Shown: piece by piece, positions 19,448-29,089 of the stretch
Layout of the letters: the number at the start of each line of letters is the position of its first letter
How positions within the stretch are numbered: the stretch's first letter is position 1
Assembly (NCBI GenBank): GCA_026002875.1
Contig: BPGE01000001.1
Location: forward strand, 248,001 to 312,000
DNA: 64,000 nt
Direction of reading: 5' to 3'
Origin: Bryobacteraceae bacterium
GTDB taxonomy: Bacteria; Acidobacteriota; Terriglobia; Bryobacterales; Bryobacteraceae
Position numbers and translations under genes: made by a program
The notes under the pieces: model-generated
Seen by the model: only the letters and a program-made list of their open reading frames with translations
Databases searched by the model: none
What the model was told of the DNA's origin: nothing

Positions 19448-22400
19448 GCCTGTCCGCCTCCCGCTACTGCCGCGTCCTCAAGCCGCCGCCGGCTGGCCCG
19501 CTGCTCGCGCGCGAGAAATTCCGCCACGGCGAGGAAATTCTTCAGCCGCTCCAGGGCCGCTCTGCCGTGGCTCATGACTTCGTCGGCGAGCTTCCCTGCA
19601 AGGCGCCGCGCGGTGTCCTTCATCGGACCATCCGTCTGGCGCGCCATCTGGTAGGCGAGCATCGCGCCCAGCTGCAGCCGGTCCGGCACGCCGTCAGCGA
19701 CCGGCAGATCGTGAAGCCATTCAAGCGAGTTGTAGACTGCGCGCCGGGAGACCGCCGGCGAAGCAAGGAACTTAATCAGCTCTCGCAGCAACTCGAGCGG
19801 CGCGCCCCAGTCGCCCGACAGATCCAGCCGCCCGCCGGAACGCTTCAGCACAGTGATGTGCCAGGCGTTGCGGTCCGATGGTTTGCCATCCAGACAGCGC
19901 CGGAAGCTCTTCGCCGCCCTTTCGGCCTGCCGCAATTCCCGCAGCACAAGCGACAGCGGCGTCTGATGGTGGGCGATGACGATGCCGCAGCTGGCCGTGG
20001 CGCGCGGGCCCATCATCCGCATCAGGCGTCCATTGAGGTATGCGAAGCCCTTGCTGAACAGGAGCTTGTCCCACCTTTCGCTTCGTGTTACAGAAAGGAC
20101 GTCCTGCCCCTGGCCGCTGTAGGCGGCGCGCAGCCGGGCCGCGGCGGACAGCGCATCCGCCACCGGCAGCATCGCCATCACGTCGTCGCCGCCGGCGTAA
20201 ATCAGCCGGCCTGCATGCTCGCGCTCCACGATCCACGGCGCGACGTTCTGCGAGAACTCGTTCAGCGCGCCGCTGATCACCAGGTGGCGGTTCGGCGACA
20301 CCGGGCGGCGCTGCTCAGCGTACTTGCGCAGCTCGCCCTGTGCGCGGTCGAACAGCGGCCGCACCTGCGGATGGAAGCTTTCCATGAAAGGAATCGACGT
20401 CCCGGCTTCTTCGTCTCCTGCCAGGATCGCCCCCATGTCGTCGCCGTCCATCATCAGCAGGGCGTAGTAGGTCTCCAGCTGCGGCGCGTCTTCGTCCCCG
20501 CCGCAGAGCACTTTGCGGACGAACTTCCTCGCTTCCTCTGCAGCTTCGTCCTCGTCTTCTTTCTCGCGCGCCTCTTCGAGAACCGCGGGAATCCGCGCCG
20601 CCAGATCGATCCGGTCCTGCCATTCCGCCCGGGCAGCCAGCTGCGCCGGCAGCGCCACGCGCGAGGATACGGACCCGACCCGGCTGCGCTGCTCTTTCGT
20701 CAGCGGCGCGCCGCGCTCGAGCCACTCGCGGATCTGATGCGCCAGCGCCATGGCGTGGGTCGAAACCACAAAGCGGTCCGTGATGTTCTGCGTATGGTTC
20801 CGCACTTCTTCGGCGAACAGCGCCGGCCAGAGCCGCTTGATCGCCGGCAGCGCCCCGAGATGCTCGCCCCTCTTCGCCCACGCCGGGCAGCGGTCGGCGA
20901 TCCGCGTCCAGAGCGTTTCGTGATGCTCGCCCTCGCGGAAGCCCGCGTCCTGGCGGCTCCGCCGTTGGCCCCGCGGCACGGTCAGCAGCCACGGGTCGTG
21001 CGTCAACCACTCGGTCTCGCCCGTGAGCGTGCAGCGCCACCCTTCCTCCCCTGTCTGCGAAAAGGGCCTCACGCTCTTCGCCGCCGCCATCAGCCGCTCG
21101 TTCAGCTCGTAAAAGGCCGGGTAAAGCACGCCCGGGTTGGGATCGAAAAACGCCGTGCCGTCCGTCCATTCGATGTGCTTCTGCAGCACCTGCCACGCGG
21201 GCGAGGCCAGAAAGCCCGCATCCCCGTTCTCCCGCGTTCCAAAGAACGGCGCCATCGCCGCCCTGAGCCCCGTCGTGTCCGGATCGGTCTGCTTCTCTTC
21301 CTTCCGCGGCGGCGCCAGCGAGAACGGCGTGATCGCCCAGTGCACCTCGGGGAAGTCTTTCAGCTGCCGCTTGACCTGCCCGTAGGCGTAGACGGATTCG
21401 TCGCGGGCCGAGCCCTTCTCGCGCAGACCGGCTTCTTCCAGCAGCCGGTCTGCCGTTTTCAGGCCGAGCTCCAGCAGCCACTGCCGGACATGGTCCCGGC
21501 ACTTCCGCGCGATCTCTTCGGCGCGCGAAGCGGGCACGACGGCGACAAAGCGGTTCGGCAGCGCTGCGGCGAACAGCGGATTCGCGTCCGGCCGGCTCCC
21601 CCGCCATGGCTGTTTATCGAACAACCCTTCCGGCAGCCCGATCTCTTCCAGCAACCACAGATCGGCCTGCGGAATCCCCCGCAGCCGCGGGAACAGGATC
21701 GCGTCCGGCCCCAGCTCCTCGCACAGCGGCTTCATCGTCTCCCAGGCGAGCCGCGACAGCAGATGCGACCCCGCCCAGAGATCTTCCGTCTTCCGCGCCG
21801 CCGCAATGAAGCTCTGCACCGGGCCGATCGAAAGAGCCAGCAGCGCCGCATGGCCTTCTGGATCGCCTGCAAAGGCCCCGGCGAAGGCGGAGACCAGGTC
21901 GAGGTGATCCCAGATGGTGTGGTCCGGCACGCGCGTGTCGGCCGGCAGCAGTTTCCAGAGCTCGCCCAGCGCCGTCGCGTCCCGCTCCTCCCGGATCTCG
22001 GGGCCGAACCGCCACAGCGCCAGCGCCACCTTCCGCCAGTCCAGATCTTCCTTCTTCCCGGCGCCGAGCGCTTCGGCCAGGTCTTCGAAGTGGCCATAGC
22101 TATGATTCTTGATCTGCTCGACGTCCGTGTCCCCCAGATAGGCCAGATCCGTGCAGTCGCCCGACAGCGGGTGGATCAGAATCGGGCTCTCGGTCCAACG
22201 CACCTGCGCTTCCCGGGGGATCGCATGAACCTCCCTGTCGTCCAGCCGGATTTTCTCGATCGGCCATTGCGGCCGGTCGGCGGCCGAGGCCCACCAGTCG
22301 GCGCGGCGGATGATTTCGTAGATCTCCCGCGGGATGCCTTCGCGGAAGCAGTCGAAGGCCCGTGCGCCTTGCGAGTCGGGCGGGATCGAGCCCTCCGGCA

Positions 22401-22545
22401 ACTGGCTCGCGTACAGCAGCCGCGCCAGCGCCAGGCTCGTCCCGTTTTCGTGTCCCGCCGGATCGCGCAACAGCACGAGCGCCTTTTCCGCCGGATCATG
22501 GAGCCGGGCGGTCGTCTTCGTCTGCCAGATTCGTGCGTCCGTCAT
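19444..22545 (-). CDS. cas10: Type III-B CRISPR Cas10 (Cmr2), HD and GGDD intact
   Basis: 1033 aa. Signature subunit of the type III-B effector. Near the N-terminus LHDP (15-18) supplies the His-Asp pair of the HD nuclease domain. The first Palm domain carries MMDGDDMG (about 699-705) and the second the cyclase motif GGDD (785-788, in YAGGDDVMAML), so target binding should trigger synthesis of cyclic oligoadenylates from ATP, and the HD site may cut ssDNA. An acidic stretch (KEDEDEAAEE) lies about 50 residues before the first Palm. A ribosome site (GGAG) overlaps the cmr1 stop, 3 nt upstream. No CARF effector gene is nearby to use the messenger. Confidence 0.96.
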
Positions 22546-22548
22546 GGC

Positions 22549-23631
22549 TTACTCCTGCGAGCGCTGCAGCAGCTGGGCATTGTCGAGAAAATCGTGTACT
22601 GACTCCCACACGCGCTGCACGACGGCCATATCGGGGGAGAAGGAATCTGGAGGCCGGCACGGCATGTGGTAGACGATCCCGACAAGCTGGTTCCCATCGT
22701 TCGCGCGGCGGACTTTGAACCGCAGCTGGTTCGGCAGGCGCGCCTGATTGCCCCAGCCCGCTACCCCGTGGTTCGTCACTGGATATGCCAGCCAGTGGCG
22801 GTTCTCTGGGTGCGCGTGAACCCGCACATTTAGAGGGAAACGAAACTGAGTCCGAAAGCCGATTTTCAATTCCGCCAGGTGCCGCATCAGCTCTTTCCAA
22901 TCGGCGTAAGCCCGCCGTGTTCTCCAGATGAGCGGGCCCTTCTCGTCCTTGCCGATGCAGTGAGGCCAATCGAGCTCCAGTGCCTGCCGCCAGTCGCGCA
23001 GGGGAACAGCCGCCTTCAGCCGCTGGCCATCAGCGGGAACCAGGCGGAACGAGCCCCAGCCATTTCGGGAGCGGCCCCCGGCGGCGCCATACAGGTGCAA
23101 CAGAGCCAGGACTGCTTCCATGGCTTTGGCCTCCGGCTCAGGCAGCGCGAGCTGCAATTCGGCCGAGGAGCCGGCATCGATGCAGGGAGGCGCTTTCAGC
23201 GCTGTCTGCCGGCTCTGCCGGTCGTAGATGAGCGGGCCGTAACCCAGATACAGGTGCGCTCCCACGGGCTGCTCCACTTCAGGGTGCCGGATCGCCTGCC
23301 CTTCCAGTCCCTGCCAGCTCTTGCGCCCGCCGCCTGCCCAGGAGGAAAGCCGCAGGCGAAAGAGGCTGCGCAAAGCCTCCGTCTCCTTCCGTCCGTTCAC
23401 CTGCTTCTCCAGCCAGGCGTTGCCGAAGAGCCGCCCTTCCCGTTGGCGCATTTCGCCAACGTTGGCCTGGAATTTCCGCTCCGCCGCCCAGGCCACCCGC
23501 CACCATTGCCGCAGCAACGCCTTGAACGGAGGCGTCCGCCACTGCCCGCTCTGGTCGGCGCCGCCAAGGAACGCAGGAGTCAGAAACTCGATCGTGTATT
23601 TTCGCGTAATCCAGCGGAAATTGTCAGGCAT
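22549..23631 (-). CDS. cmr1: Type III-B CRISPR RAMP protein Cmr1
   Basis: 360 aa, first gene of the cmr operon. Cmr1 sits at the top of the complex near the crRNA 3' end and assists target capture. Two RAMP halves: the first opens with IEFLTPAFLGGADQ, has FKALLRQWWRVAW and the glycine loop GAAGGRSRNGWGSF; the second has FPLNVRV and NHGVAGWGNQARLPNQLRFKV. ATG 23631 is chosen, with GAGG 10 nt upstream; ATG 23652 would add seven residues. The 114 nt upstream hold a perfect 14-bp palindrome and no CRISPR repeats. Confidence 0.93.
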   Translation of the reverse strand: MPDNFRWITRKYTIEFLTPAFLGGADQSGQWRTPPFKALLRQWWRVAWAAERKFQANVGEMRQREGRLFGNAWLEKQVNGRKETEALRSLFRLRLSSWAGGGRKSWQGLEGQAIRHPEVEQPVGAHLYLGYGPLIYDRQSRQTALKAPPCIDAGSSAELQLALPEPEAKAMEAVLALLHLYGAAGGRSRNGWGSFRLVPADGQRLKAAVPLRDWRQALELDWPHCIGKDEKGPLIWRTRRAYADWKELMRHLAELKIGFRTQFRFPLNVRVHAHPENRHWLAYPVTNHGVAGWGNQARLPNQLRFKVRRANDGNQLVGIVYHMPCRPPDSFSPDMAVVQRVWESVHDFLDNAQLLQRSQE

Positions 23632-23685
23632 CTTCGGTGCGCCTCGTAGCATTCATATCACACTCGCCCCGAGACGCGGAATGCC

Positions 23686-23699
23686 CGACAACGTTGTCG
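23686..23699. promoter_or_regulatory. Palindrome CGACAACGTTGTCG upstream of the cmr operon
   Basis: Perfect 14-bp inverted repeat without spacer, 54 nt upstream of the cmr1 start, with a further half-site TTGTCG at 23718-23723. Symmetry and position suit a dimeric repressor or activator. No regulator gene is adjacent and no clear -35/-10 pair was identified, so the role is inferred. Confidence 0.5.
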
Positions 23700-23745
23700 C
23701 GCTAAAGGCTGCAGGAATTGTCGGAAAAGGAGTAGAGGAAATCGC

Positions 23746-25053
23746 CTATTTCCACCCCGCCGGCTGCCCCGTAACCGCAAGAACGGATTTCCACAGCTCG
23801 CCGTCGAGGCTGACAGTCTTGCGGCCGGTCGTGATCATGTGCGTCGGGACATGAACCATGCGGTTGTGGACCAGTCCGATGATGAGGCCGCTGCGGCCGG
23901 TCATGGCGGCGTGGACGGCGTTGCGCGCGAGGCCGTCGCACAGGATCGAATCCTCCGTGTCGGCCGGCAGTCCGCGGATCATGTAGCTCGGGTCGATGTA
24001 GCGGACGTTGACGGGAATGGATTTTGCCCGGAAATGGGCCGTAATCCGGTCGCGCAGAAAGACTCCGATGTCGGCGTGTTTGACGTTGCCTGACGCGTCT
24101 TTTTCGACGGATTCCCGCGGAATCAGGTGCTGGCCCGCGCCCTCGGCCACGACAATCACGGCGTGATGTTTCCGGGCCAGCCGCTGCTCGAGCACGGCGA
24201 GCAGCCCGCGCTCGCCGTCGAGTTCGAAGGGCTGCTCCGGAATGAGGCAGTAGTTCACTTCGCCGCTTGCCAGCGTGGCGCCCGCGGCGATGAAGCCCGA
24301 GTCGCGCCCCATCAGCTTGACCAGGCCGACGCCGTTCAGCACGGCGCGCGCCTCGGTGTGGGCGACGTCGATGACGTGGCGCGCGGCGTTGACCGCCGTG
24401 CCGTAGCCGAACGTGCGGCTCACATAGAGGATGTCGTTGTCAATGGTCTTCGGAATGCCGACCACGGCCAGCGGGTATTTCAGTTCGCAGGCCGCTTCAT
24501 GAATTTTCCGGGCGCCGCGCTGCGTGCCGTCTCCGCCGATGGGGAAGAGAATGTTGACGCCCAGATCGCGCAGGAAGCGCACCATCACTTCCGGGTCTTC
24601 CGGTCCGCGCGACGTGCCGAGAATCGTTCCGCCCTGCTCGTGAATGTCGCTGACCAGCTCGGCTGTGAGCTCCATCGGCGGAAATCCGTTGGCCGGATTC
24701 AGCCCGTGGTAGCCGTACCGCATGCCGAAAATCCGGGTGACGCCATACTGCGAGCGCAGGCTGAAGACAAGGCTCCGGATGACGTTGTTCAGCCCCGGGC
24801 ACAGACCGCCGCAGGTGACGATGGCGGCCGCGGTCCGCTCGGGCTCGAAGAAGATGCGCTCGCGCGGGCCGGCTTTTTCGAACAGGATATTGCCGGGCCG
24901 GTCCTGCCCCTCGTAGCGCGTGATGTGGAGCGGGATGTAGTGGCTGTCGGCGACAAACGGATTGGGATGCTCGGGGTCGATGTCGCGCGAGGGAAGCGGA
25001 GAAGGGATGCGCGCATCGCCCAGGCGTTCGACGTAAGCGATCTTCGAGTCCAT
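23746..25053 (-). CDS. pfkA: ATP-dependent 6-phosphofructokinase, plant-like group
   Basis: 435 aa. Phosphorylates fructose 6-phosphate to the 1,6-bisphosphate in glycolysis. Motifs: VTCGGLCPGLNNVIR near the N-terminus, GGDGTQRGA (the Gly after GGD favours ATP over pyrophosphate), PKTIDNDI with the catalytic Asp, and LMGRDSGFIA. The extra N-terminal region of about 70 residues and the length match the plant/trypanosomatid-like branch rather than the 320-aa E. coli type. Start at ATG 25053; a TACACT box lies 9 nt upstream. Divergent from the DUF1080 gene, with starts 67 nt apart. The cmr operon begins 114 nt downstream on the same strand. Confidence 0.9.
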   Translation of the reverse strand: MDSKIAYVERLGDARIPSPLPSRDIDPEHPNPFVADSHYIPLHITRYEGQDRPGNILFEKAGPRERIFFEPERTAAAIVTCGGLCPGLNNVIRSLVFSLRSQYGVTRIFGMRYGYHGLNPANGFPPMELTAELVSDIHEQGGTILGTSRGPEDPEVMVRFLRDLGVNILFPIGGDGTQRGARKIHEAACELKYPLAVVGIPKTIDNDILYVSRTFGYGTAVNAARHVIDVAHTEARAVLNGVGLVKLMGRDSGFIAAGATLASGEVNYCLIPEQPFELDGERGLLAVLEQRLARKHHAVIVVAEGAGQHLIPRESVEKDASGNVKHADIGVFLRDRITAHFRAKSIPVNVRYIDPSYMIRGLPADTEDSILCDGLARNAVHAAMTGRSGLIIGLVHNRMVHVPTHMITTGRKTVSLDGELWKSVLAVTGQPAGWK

Positions 25054-25062
25054 GTGACCGTG

Positions 25063-25068
25063 AGTGTA
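25063..25068 (-). promoter_or_regulatory. -10 box (TACACT), near-leaderless, phosphofructokinase
   Basis: TACACT on the minus strand ends 9 nt before ATG 25053, and no Shine-Dalgarno sequence is present between them. Confidence 0.4.
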
Positions 25069-25107
25069 ACGCAGCCGGACGCCCGGATATCCGCCTCTGC
25101 ACTCCAG

Positions 25108-25113
25108 TAGAAT
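25108..25113 (+). promoter_or_regulatory. -10 box (TAGAAT), leaderless, DUF1080 gene
   Basis: TAGAAT ends 7 nt before ATG 25121, the ideal distance for a transcript beginning at the A of the start codon. This argues for 25121 over the ATG at 25112, which overlaps the box. Confidence 0.5.
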
Positions 25114-25120
25114 GGCGGGC

Positions 25121-25729
25121 ATGAAGCGATTCCACGGACTCATGGCGATGGCGCTGGCCGCCGCCTGCGCGCTCGCCGCCCAGCAGATCAAGACCGGCGA
25201 ATGGGTGCCGATGTTCAACGGCAAAAACCTCGACGGGTGGAAGGCGAACGAGAACCCGCAGGCCTGGGAAGTGGTCATCGAAGACGGCCAGCCGGCCATC
25301 AAGACGACCGGCTACCGCAGCCACCTCTTCTGGATGGTGGAGGAGTGCGAAGACTGCGAATTCAAGGCTGATTTCAAGGTCACCGACGGAAGCAATTCCG
25401 GGATGTACTTCCGCGCGGCGTTCGAGCCGGGCTGGCCGAAAGGCTACGAGGCGCAGGTCAACGCGACCCACAAAGACCCGGTGAAGACGGGAAGCCTGTA
25501 CAACTTCCATAAGAACTTCGAGAGCCCGACGAAGCCGGGCGAGTGGGGCACGCAGCACATCATCGTGCGCGGCAACCACATTGTGATCAAGGTCAACGAC
25601 AAGGTGATCACGGATTTCGTCGACGGGAAGAACACCTACCAGAAAGGCTGGCTTGCGCTGCAGGGGCACGACCCGCAGTCGACGACGTATTACCGCAATC
25701 TGTATTACAAGCGGCTTCCGAAGAACTAG
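25121..25729 (+). CDS. Secreted DUF1080 (3-keto-disaccharide hydrolase) protein
   Basis: 202 aa, with a signal peptide ending near ALAAQQ. The concanavalin-like beta-sandwich of DUF1080 is recognised by WVPMFNGKNLDGWKANE, SGMYFRAAF, GYEAQVNATHKD and the closing NLYYKRL. Members of this family are abundant in Acidobacteriota and Planctomycetota; some hydrolyse 3-keto-glucosides produced by Gfo/Idh/MocA-type dehydrogenases, which links it functionally to the oxidoreductase gene near 40.4 kb, though this is inference. A strong terminator follows directly. Confidence 0.88.
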   Translation: MKRFHGLMAMALAAACALAAQQIKTGEWVPMFNGKNLDGWKANENPQAWEVVIEDGQPAIKTTGYRSHLFWMVEECEDCEFKADFKVTDGSNSGMYFRAAFEPGWPKGYEAQVNATHKDPVKTGSLYNFHKNFESPTKPGEWGTQHIIVRGNHIVIKVNDKVITDFVDGKNTYQKGWLALQGHDPQSTTYYRNLYYKRLPKN

Positions 25730-25751
25730 CCGCAAACCGGCCGAGCTTGCG

Positions 25752-25786
25752 CGCGGCGCCCGGCTGCGGGCGCCGCGTCAGTTTTT
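25752..25786 (+). terminator. Intrinsic terminator of the DUF1080 gene
   Basis: A perfect 11-bp GC stem (CGCGGCGCCCG, 25752-25762, with 25767-25777; loop GCTG) followed by TCAGTTTTT. The T tract exists only on the plus strand; it overlaps the stop codon of the convergent TPR gene. Confidence 0.85.
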
Positions 25787-27823
25787 CTGCTGCGCGCCTT
25801 CGCGCGCCAGCCGGATGCGGGCGTTTTCCAGCTTCTTCCGGATCTTGGCCATCTCTTCCTGGTCCATGTCGCTGGGCGCGTTGGACTGCCACTCCTGCAG
25901 CGAGCGCTCCCAATGCTGGACGGCTTCCTTCAGCCGGCTCATGCTGTAGTAAACGTCGCCCATGTGGTCGTGGACGGTGGGATCGCGCGTGCTGCGCGCC
26001 AGCGACTTCTGCAGCCATTCCGCGGCTTCCTCGAGCCGGTTCATGCGGTAGTAGACCCAGCCGAGCGAGTCGAGGAATGCGCTGTTGTTGGGTTCCAGCG
26101 CGACTGCCTTCTGAATCAGGTCGAGCGCCTCTTCCAGCCGCACGTTGCGGTCGGCGAGCATGTAGCCCAGGTAGTTGAGCGCGGAAGCCGATTTCGGGTT
26201 GAGTTCGAGCACTTTGCGGAATTCCGCTTCGGCCAGATCGTATTTTTTCTGCCGCTCGAACATGGCCCCGCGCATGAAATGGACGACTTCTTTTTCCTCG
26301 GAAGTCGAGGACAGCCTGCCGGCTTCGTCAAGCGCGCGGGCCATTTCCTGGAAATTCTTCTGCTTTTCGTAGACCTGCGCCAGCGAGATCCAGACCTCGC
26401 GGTCGTTCTTGCCGTCGAACGAGCCCTTCAGCAGGGACTCAGCCTCGCGGAAGCGACCGAGGTCGGCGTACACGGTCGCCGCCAGGCTCTTGATCAGGCG
26501 GTCCGACGGGAACTTCTGCAGCGCCGCCTTCGCCTCTTTTTCCGCGCCCGCGAAATCCTTCGCCGCCCGCAGCGTGTCGATGATCTGCGCCGAGGCGCGG
26601 GGCGCGGAATCCGGATCCACCTGCGCGATCTCGCGGAAGGCGGCGATCGCCTCGTCGGTCTGTTCCGCCATGCGGTGCAGCAGGCCGAGCCGCTCGAGAA
26701 GAATGACGCGGTTGGTCCGGTCGCCGAAAGAGGAAGGACGCCGTTCAATGGAGGCGAGGATCTCTTTCAGCCGCGCAATGGCCTCCTGCAGCTTGCCCTG
26801 CGCCTCCAGCAGGCTGACCTCGTTGTACTGCACTTCGAGATTGGTGGGATCCAGCTTCGTGGCGCGCTTTGCGTACTCCTCGGCTTTGGTGAACTCCTGC
26901 TTCTGGCGGTGGATCTGGGAGAGGCGCAGCAGGGCGAGCAGGTCGTTCGATTCCGCCTCCAGCAATTCCTCAAACGCCGCCTGGGCTTTGTCGTATTCCT
27001 CCGCCGCGAAGAGGGACTGCGCCCACGCGCGCTTCAGATCCAGGTTGTCGGGATTCAGCTCGAGCGCGCGGCGGTACGTCTCCGCCGCTTCCCGGTGCTG
27101 CCGGAGCTGCTCATACGCGGAAGCCAGCGCCAGCAGCGTGCGCGTGCTCGGGTTCTTCTCCGCCACGCGCTTCAGCATCTGGCTGGCGGAGGCGGTGTCT
27201 CCAAGGTCGGAGTAAACCATGGCGAGCCCGGTCAGCGCGTCCTCGTCGTTCTCGTCGATCTCCAGCGCCTTCTTGAACGCGCGCTCCGAGGCAGGCGAGT
27301 TCTGCAGCAGCTTGTACAGCCGGCCGAGCATCAGCCACGATTCCTTGTCGCGGGGCGCCAGCTCCGTGACCTTTTCGTACTGCGCGGCCGCCTGCCGCAG
27401 CATGTCCTCGTTCATGCGCGTGGACTGGCCCTCGCGGATGCGGGCCGTGTACAGCCGGCCCAGGATGCGCCGGGCGTTCACGTCGTTCGGATTGCGGCGG
27501 ACAGCCTCCTCGAATTCCGAGACCGCGGAGCGGATCTGGCCGCTCTGCACATAAAGCTCGGCCAGCTCCTCGGCGAGCGAGGAGGATTCGGGGTCGAACT
27601 GGGCGGCGAGCCGGTAGTTCTCAATCGCCTTCTGCAGATACTCGCCGCGCCCGCCGAACTGCGCGGCGAGTTCGGCGTACAGGTGCCCCAGCGCGGCATG
27701 ATAGTAGGCCGAGGCCTTGTCGGTGCGGGCAGGACGGGGCGCCTGCGGCGCCTGAGCGGAAAGCGGCGCCGCTGCCACCGACAAAAAGAAGCAAAAGGCG
27801 GTAAATTTGTTCATTGTCGCCAT
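25778..27823 (-). CDS. Secreted tetratricopeptide-repeat protein
   Basis: 681 aa with a signal peptide (FTAFCFFLSVAAAPLSAQA). The remainder is made almost wholly of TPR units of about 34 residues, visible as recurrent patterns such as AIENYRLAAQFDPESS, AVSEFEEAVRRNPNDVNA, EAAETYRRALELNPDN, LAEAEFRKVLELNPKSASALNYLGY, ending near GDVYYSMSRLKEAVQHWERSL, with a short charged C-terminal helix. TPR arrays mediate protein-protein contact in the periplasm or at the outer membrane; no partner can be named. Start at ATG 27823; ATG 27814 is equally possible. Divergent from miaA. Confidence 0.85.
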   Translation of the reverse strand: MATMNKFTAFCFFLSVAAAPLSAQAPQAPRPARTDKASAYYHAALGHLYAELAAQFGGRGEYLQKAIENYRLAAQFDPESSSLAEELAELYVQSGQIRSAVSEFEEAVRRNPNDVNARRILGRLYTARIREGQSTRMNEDMLRQAAAQYEKVTELAPRDKESWLMLGRLYKLLQNSPASERAFKKALEIDENDEDALTGLAMVYSDLGDTASASQMLKRVAEKNPSTRTLLALASAYEQLRQHREAAETYRRALELNPDNLDLKRAWAQSLFAAEEYDKAQAAFEELLEAESNDLLALLRLSQIHRQKQEFTKAEEYAKRATKLDPTNLEVQYNEVSLLEAQGKLQEAIARLKEILASIERRPSSFGDRTNRVILLERLGLLHRMAEQTDEAIAAFREIAQVDPDSAPRASAQIIDTLRAAKDFAGAEKEAKAALQKFPSDRLIKSLAATVYADLGRFREAESLLKGSFDGKNDREVWISLAQVYEKQKNFQEMARALDEAGRLSSTSEEKEVVHFMRGAMFERQKKYDLAEAEFRKVLELNPKSASALNYLGYMLADRNVRLEEALDLIQKAVALEPNNSAFLDSLGWVYYRMNRLEEAAEWLQKSLARSTRDPTVHDHMGDVYYSMSRLKEAVQHWERSLQEWQSNAPSDMDQEEMAKIRKKLENARIRLAREGAQQKN

Positions 27824-27948
27824 CCAGAACCCTGTGGCGGAGACGCCGTTGATTGACGGAGACCGCACGGGCGCTTGTTATCCTAACTATATCTGATGTG
27901 TCACAGGCGCGCCGCGGTTCCCCTCCAGCGGCGGATTTCGAGGCGGCC

Positions 27949-28938
27949 ATGAATTCCGGCTGCGGCGGCCCTCATCCCCTGCTGGTCATTCTCGGACCGA
28001 CGTGCTCCGGCAAAAGCAGCCTCGCGCTCGAGGTGGCCGAGCGCACAGAAGGCGAAATCGTCAACTGCGATTCGCTGCAGCTGTACCGCGGCATGGACAT
28101 CGGAACCGCGAAAACGCCGCCCGCGGAGCGCCGGGGGGTGCCGCACCACCTCTTCGACATTCTCGAGCCGTGGGAGGTGTTCAGTTCCTGGGCTTATGCG
28201 CGCGCCGCCCGGGACGTTCTCGCCGGGATCCGCGCGCGCGGCAAGCTCCCTGTCGTCGCTGGCGGCACGGGATTTTACCTGAGGGCTCTGCTCGAAGGGC
28301 TGCCGGAAGCGCCGCCGCGTGACGAGGCGTTGCGGGCGCGGCTGGTGCAGAAGGAACAGAAGCGCCCGGGCAGTCTGCACCGCATTCTGCGGCGCCTCGA
28401 TCCGCTGACGGCGCGGTCCATTCACCCCAATGACGTGCAGAAAACCGTCCGCGCCCTAGAGGTCTGCCTCGAGGCGCGCAAGCCGGCTTCGGAAGTATTC
28501 CGCGCCGGGCGCAGGCCCCTGGAAGGATTCCGCACTCTGAAAATCGGCCTGCGTCCTCCACGCGAGGCGCTTGTCGAGAGAATCCGCCAACGCACGCGGC
28601 AGATGTTTGCGCAGGGGCTGGTGGAAGAAGTGCGCAGCCTCCTCGCGCGAGGCGTGCCGGCGGACGCCAAAGCGCTGGAAGCCATTGGATACAAGGAGGC
28701 TTTGGCCTGTCTGCAAGGCAGTCTCGCGTGGGAAGAGGCGGTTGAGAAGGCGGAGATCGCCACCCGTCAGTATGCCAAGCGCCAGATGACCTGGTTCCGC
28801 CGGGAACCGGATGTCGTCTGGCTGGACGGATTCGGTGGCGATCCCGGGGTGAAAGAAGCAGCCTTGCAGCAGGTGGAGAGGTTTCTCGGGGAAGTTTACA
28901 GCGAAAGACAGAACGGCCCGCGTGGTTCAGACGTCTGA
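27949..28938 (+). CDS. miaA: tRNA dimethylallyltransferase
   Basis: 329 aa. Transfers the dimethylallyl group to A37 of tRNAs that read UNN codons. P-loop GPTCSGKSS (16-24), the substrate-binding NCDSLQLYRGMDIGTAK, VAGGTGFYLRAL, and the C-terminal ATRQYAKRQMTWFRRE are all present. Length is normal. ATG 27949 is chosen because homologues begin just before the P-loop and GAGG lies about 6 nt upstream; a longer open frame from 27853 adds residues without resemblance to the family. MiaB and Hfq are not next to it. Confidence 0.95.
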   Translation: MNSGCGGPHPLLVILGPTCSGKSSLALEVAERTEGEIVNCDSLQLYRGMDIGTAKTPPAERRGVPHHLFDILEPWEVFSSWAYARAARDVLAGIRARGKLPVVAGGTGFYLRALLEGLPEAPPRDEALRARLVQKEQKRPGSLHRILRRLDPLTARSIHPNDVQKTVRALEVCLEARKPASEVFRAGRRPLEGFRTLKIGLRPPREALVERIRQRTRQMFAQGLVEEVRSLLARGVPADAKALEAIGYKEALACLQGSLAWEEAVEKAEIATRQYAKRQMTWFRREPDVVWLDGFGGDPGVKEAALQQVERFLGEVYSERQNGPRGSDV

Positions 28939-28973
28939 ATCTGCAGGAGCGCGGATCGGCAGACCGCAATTTT

Positions 28974-28991
28974 CTAGTGTGAAAACACTAG
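28974..28991. repeat. Inverted repeat CTAGTGT-GAAA-ACACTAG
   Basis: A perfect 7-bp inverted repeat around a GAAA tetraloop, between miaA and the small secreted gene. No T tract follows on either strand, so it is not a standard terminator. A second palindrome, TTCAGACGTCTGAA, overlaps the miaA stop at 28926-28939. Could be an operator or an RNA hairpin. Confidence 0.5.
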
Positions 28992-29063
28992 TATGCGCAG
29001 GTAGCACCACCAAAAAGTTGGAAATTTAATGTGCCAGGCCTGTGCAAACCGAATCAGATCGAA

Positions 29064-29069
29064 TATACT
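29064..29069 (+). promoter_or_regulatory. -10 box (TATACT) of the small secreted gene
   Basis: TATACT lies 20 nt before the ATG at 29090 with an AAGGAG ribosome site between, giving a short conventional leader. The -35 region (TGTGCA) is weak. Confidence 0.5.
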
Positions 29070-29089
29070 GAAATCAAGGAGTGTCCACG

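Noticed and set aside
23737-23753. Hairpin GGAAAT/ATTTCC at the phosphofructokinase stop as a terminator
   Set aside because: Only six mostly A/T pairs and no adjacent T run on the minus strand; too weak to list.
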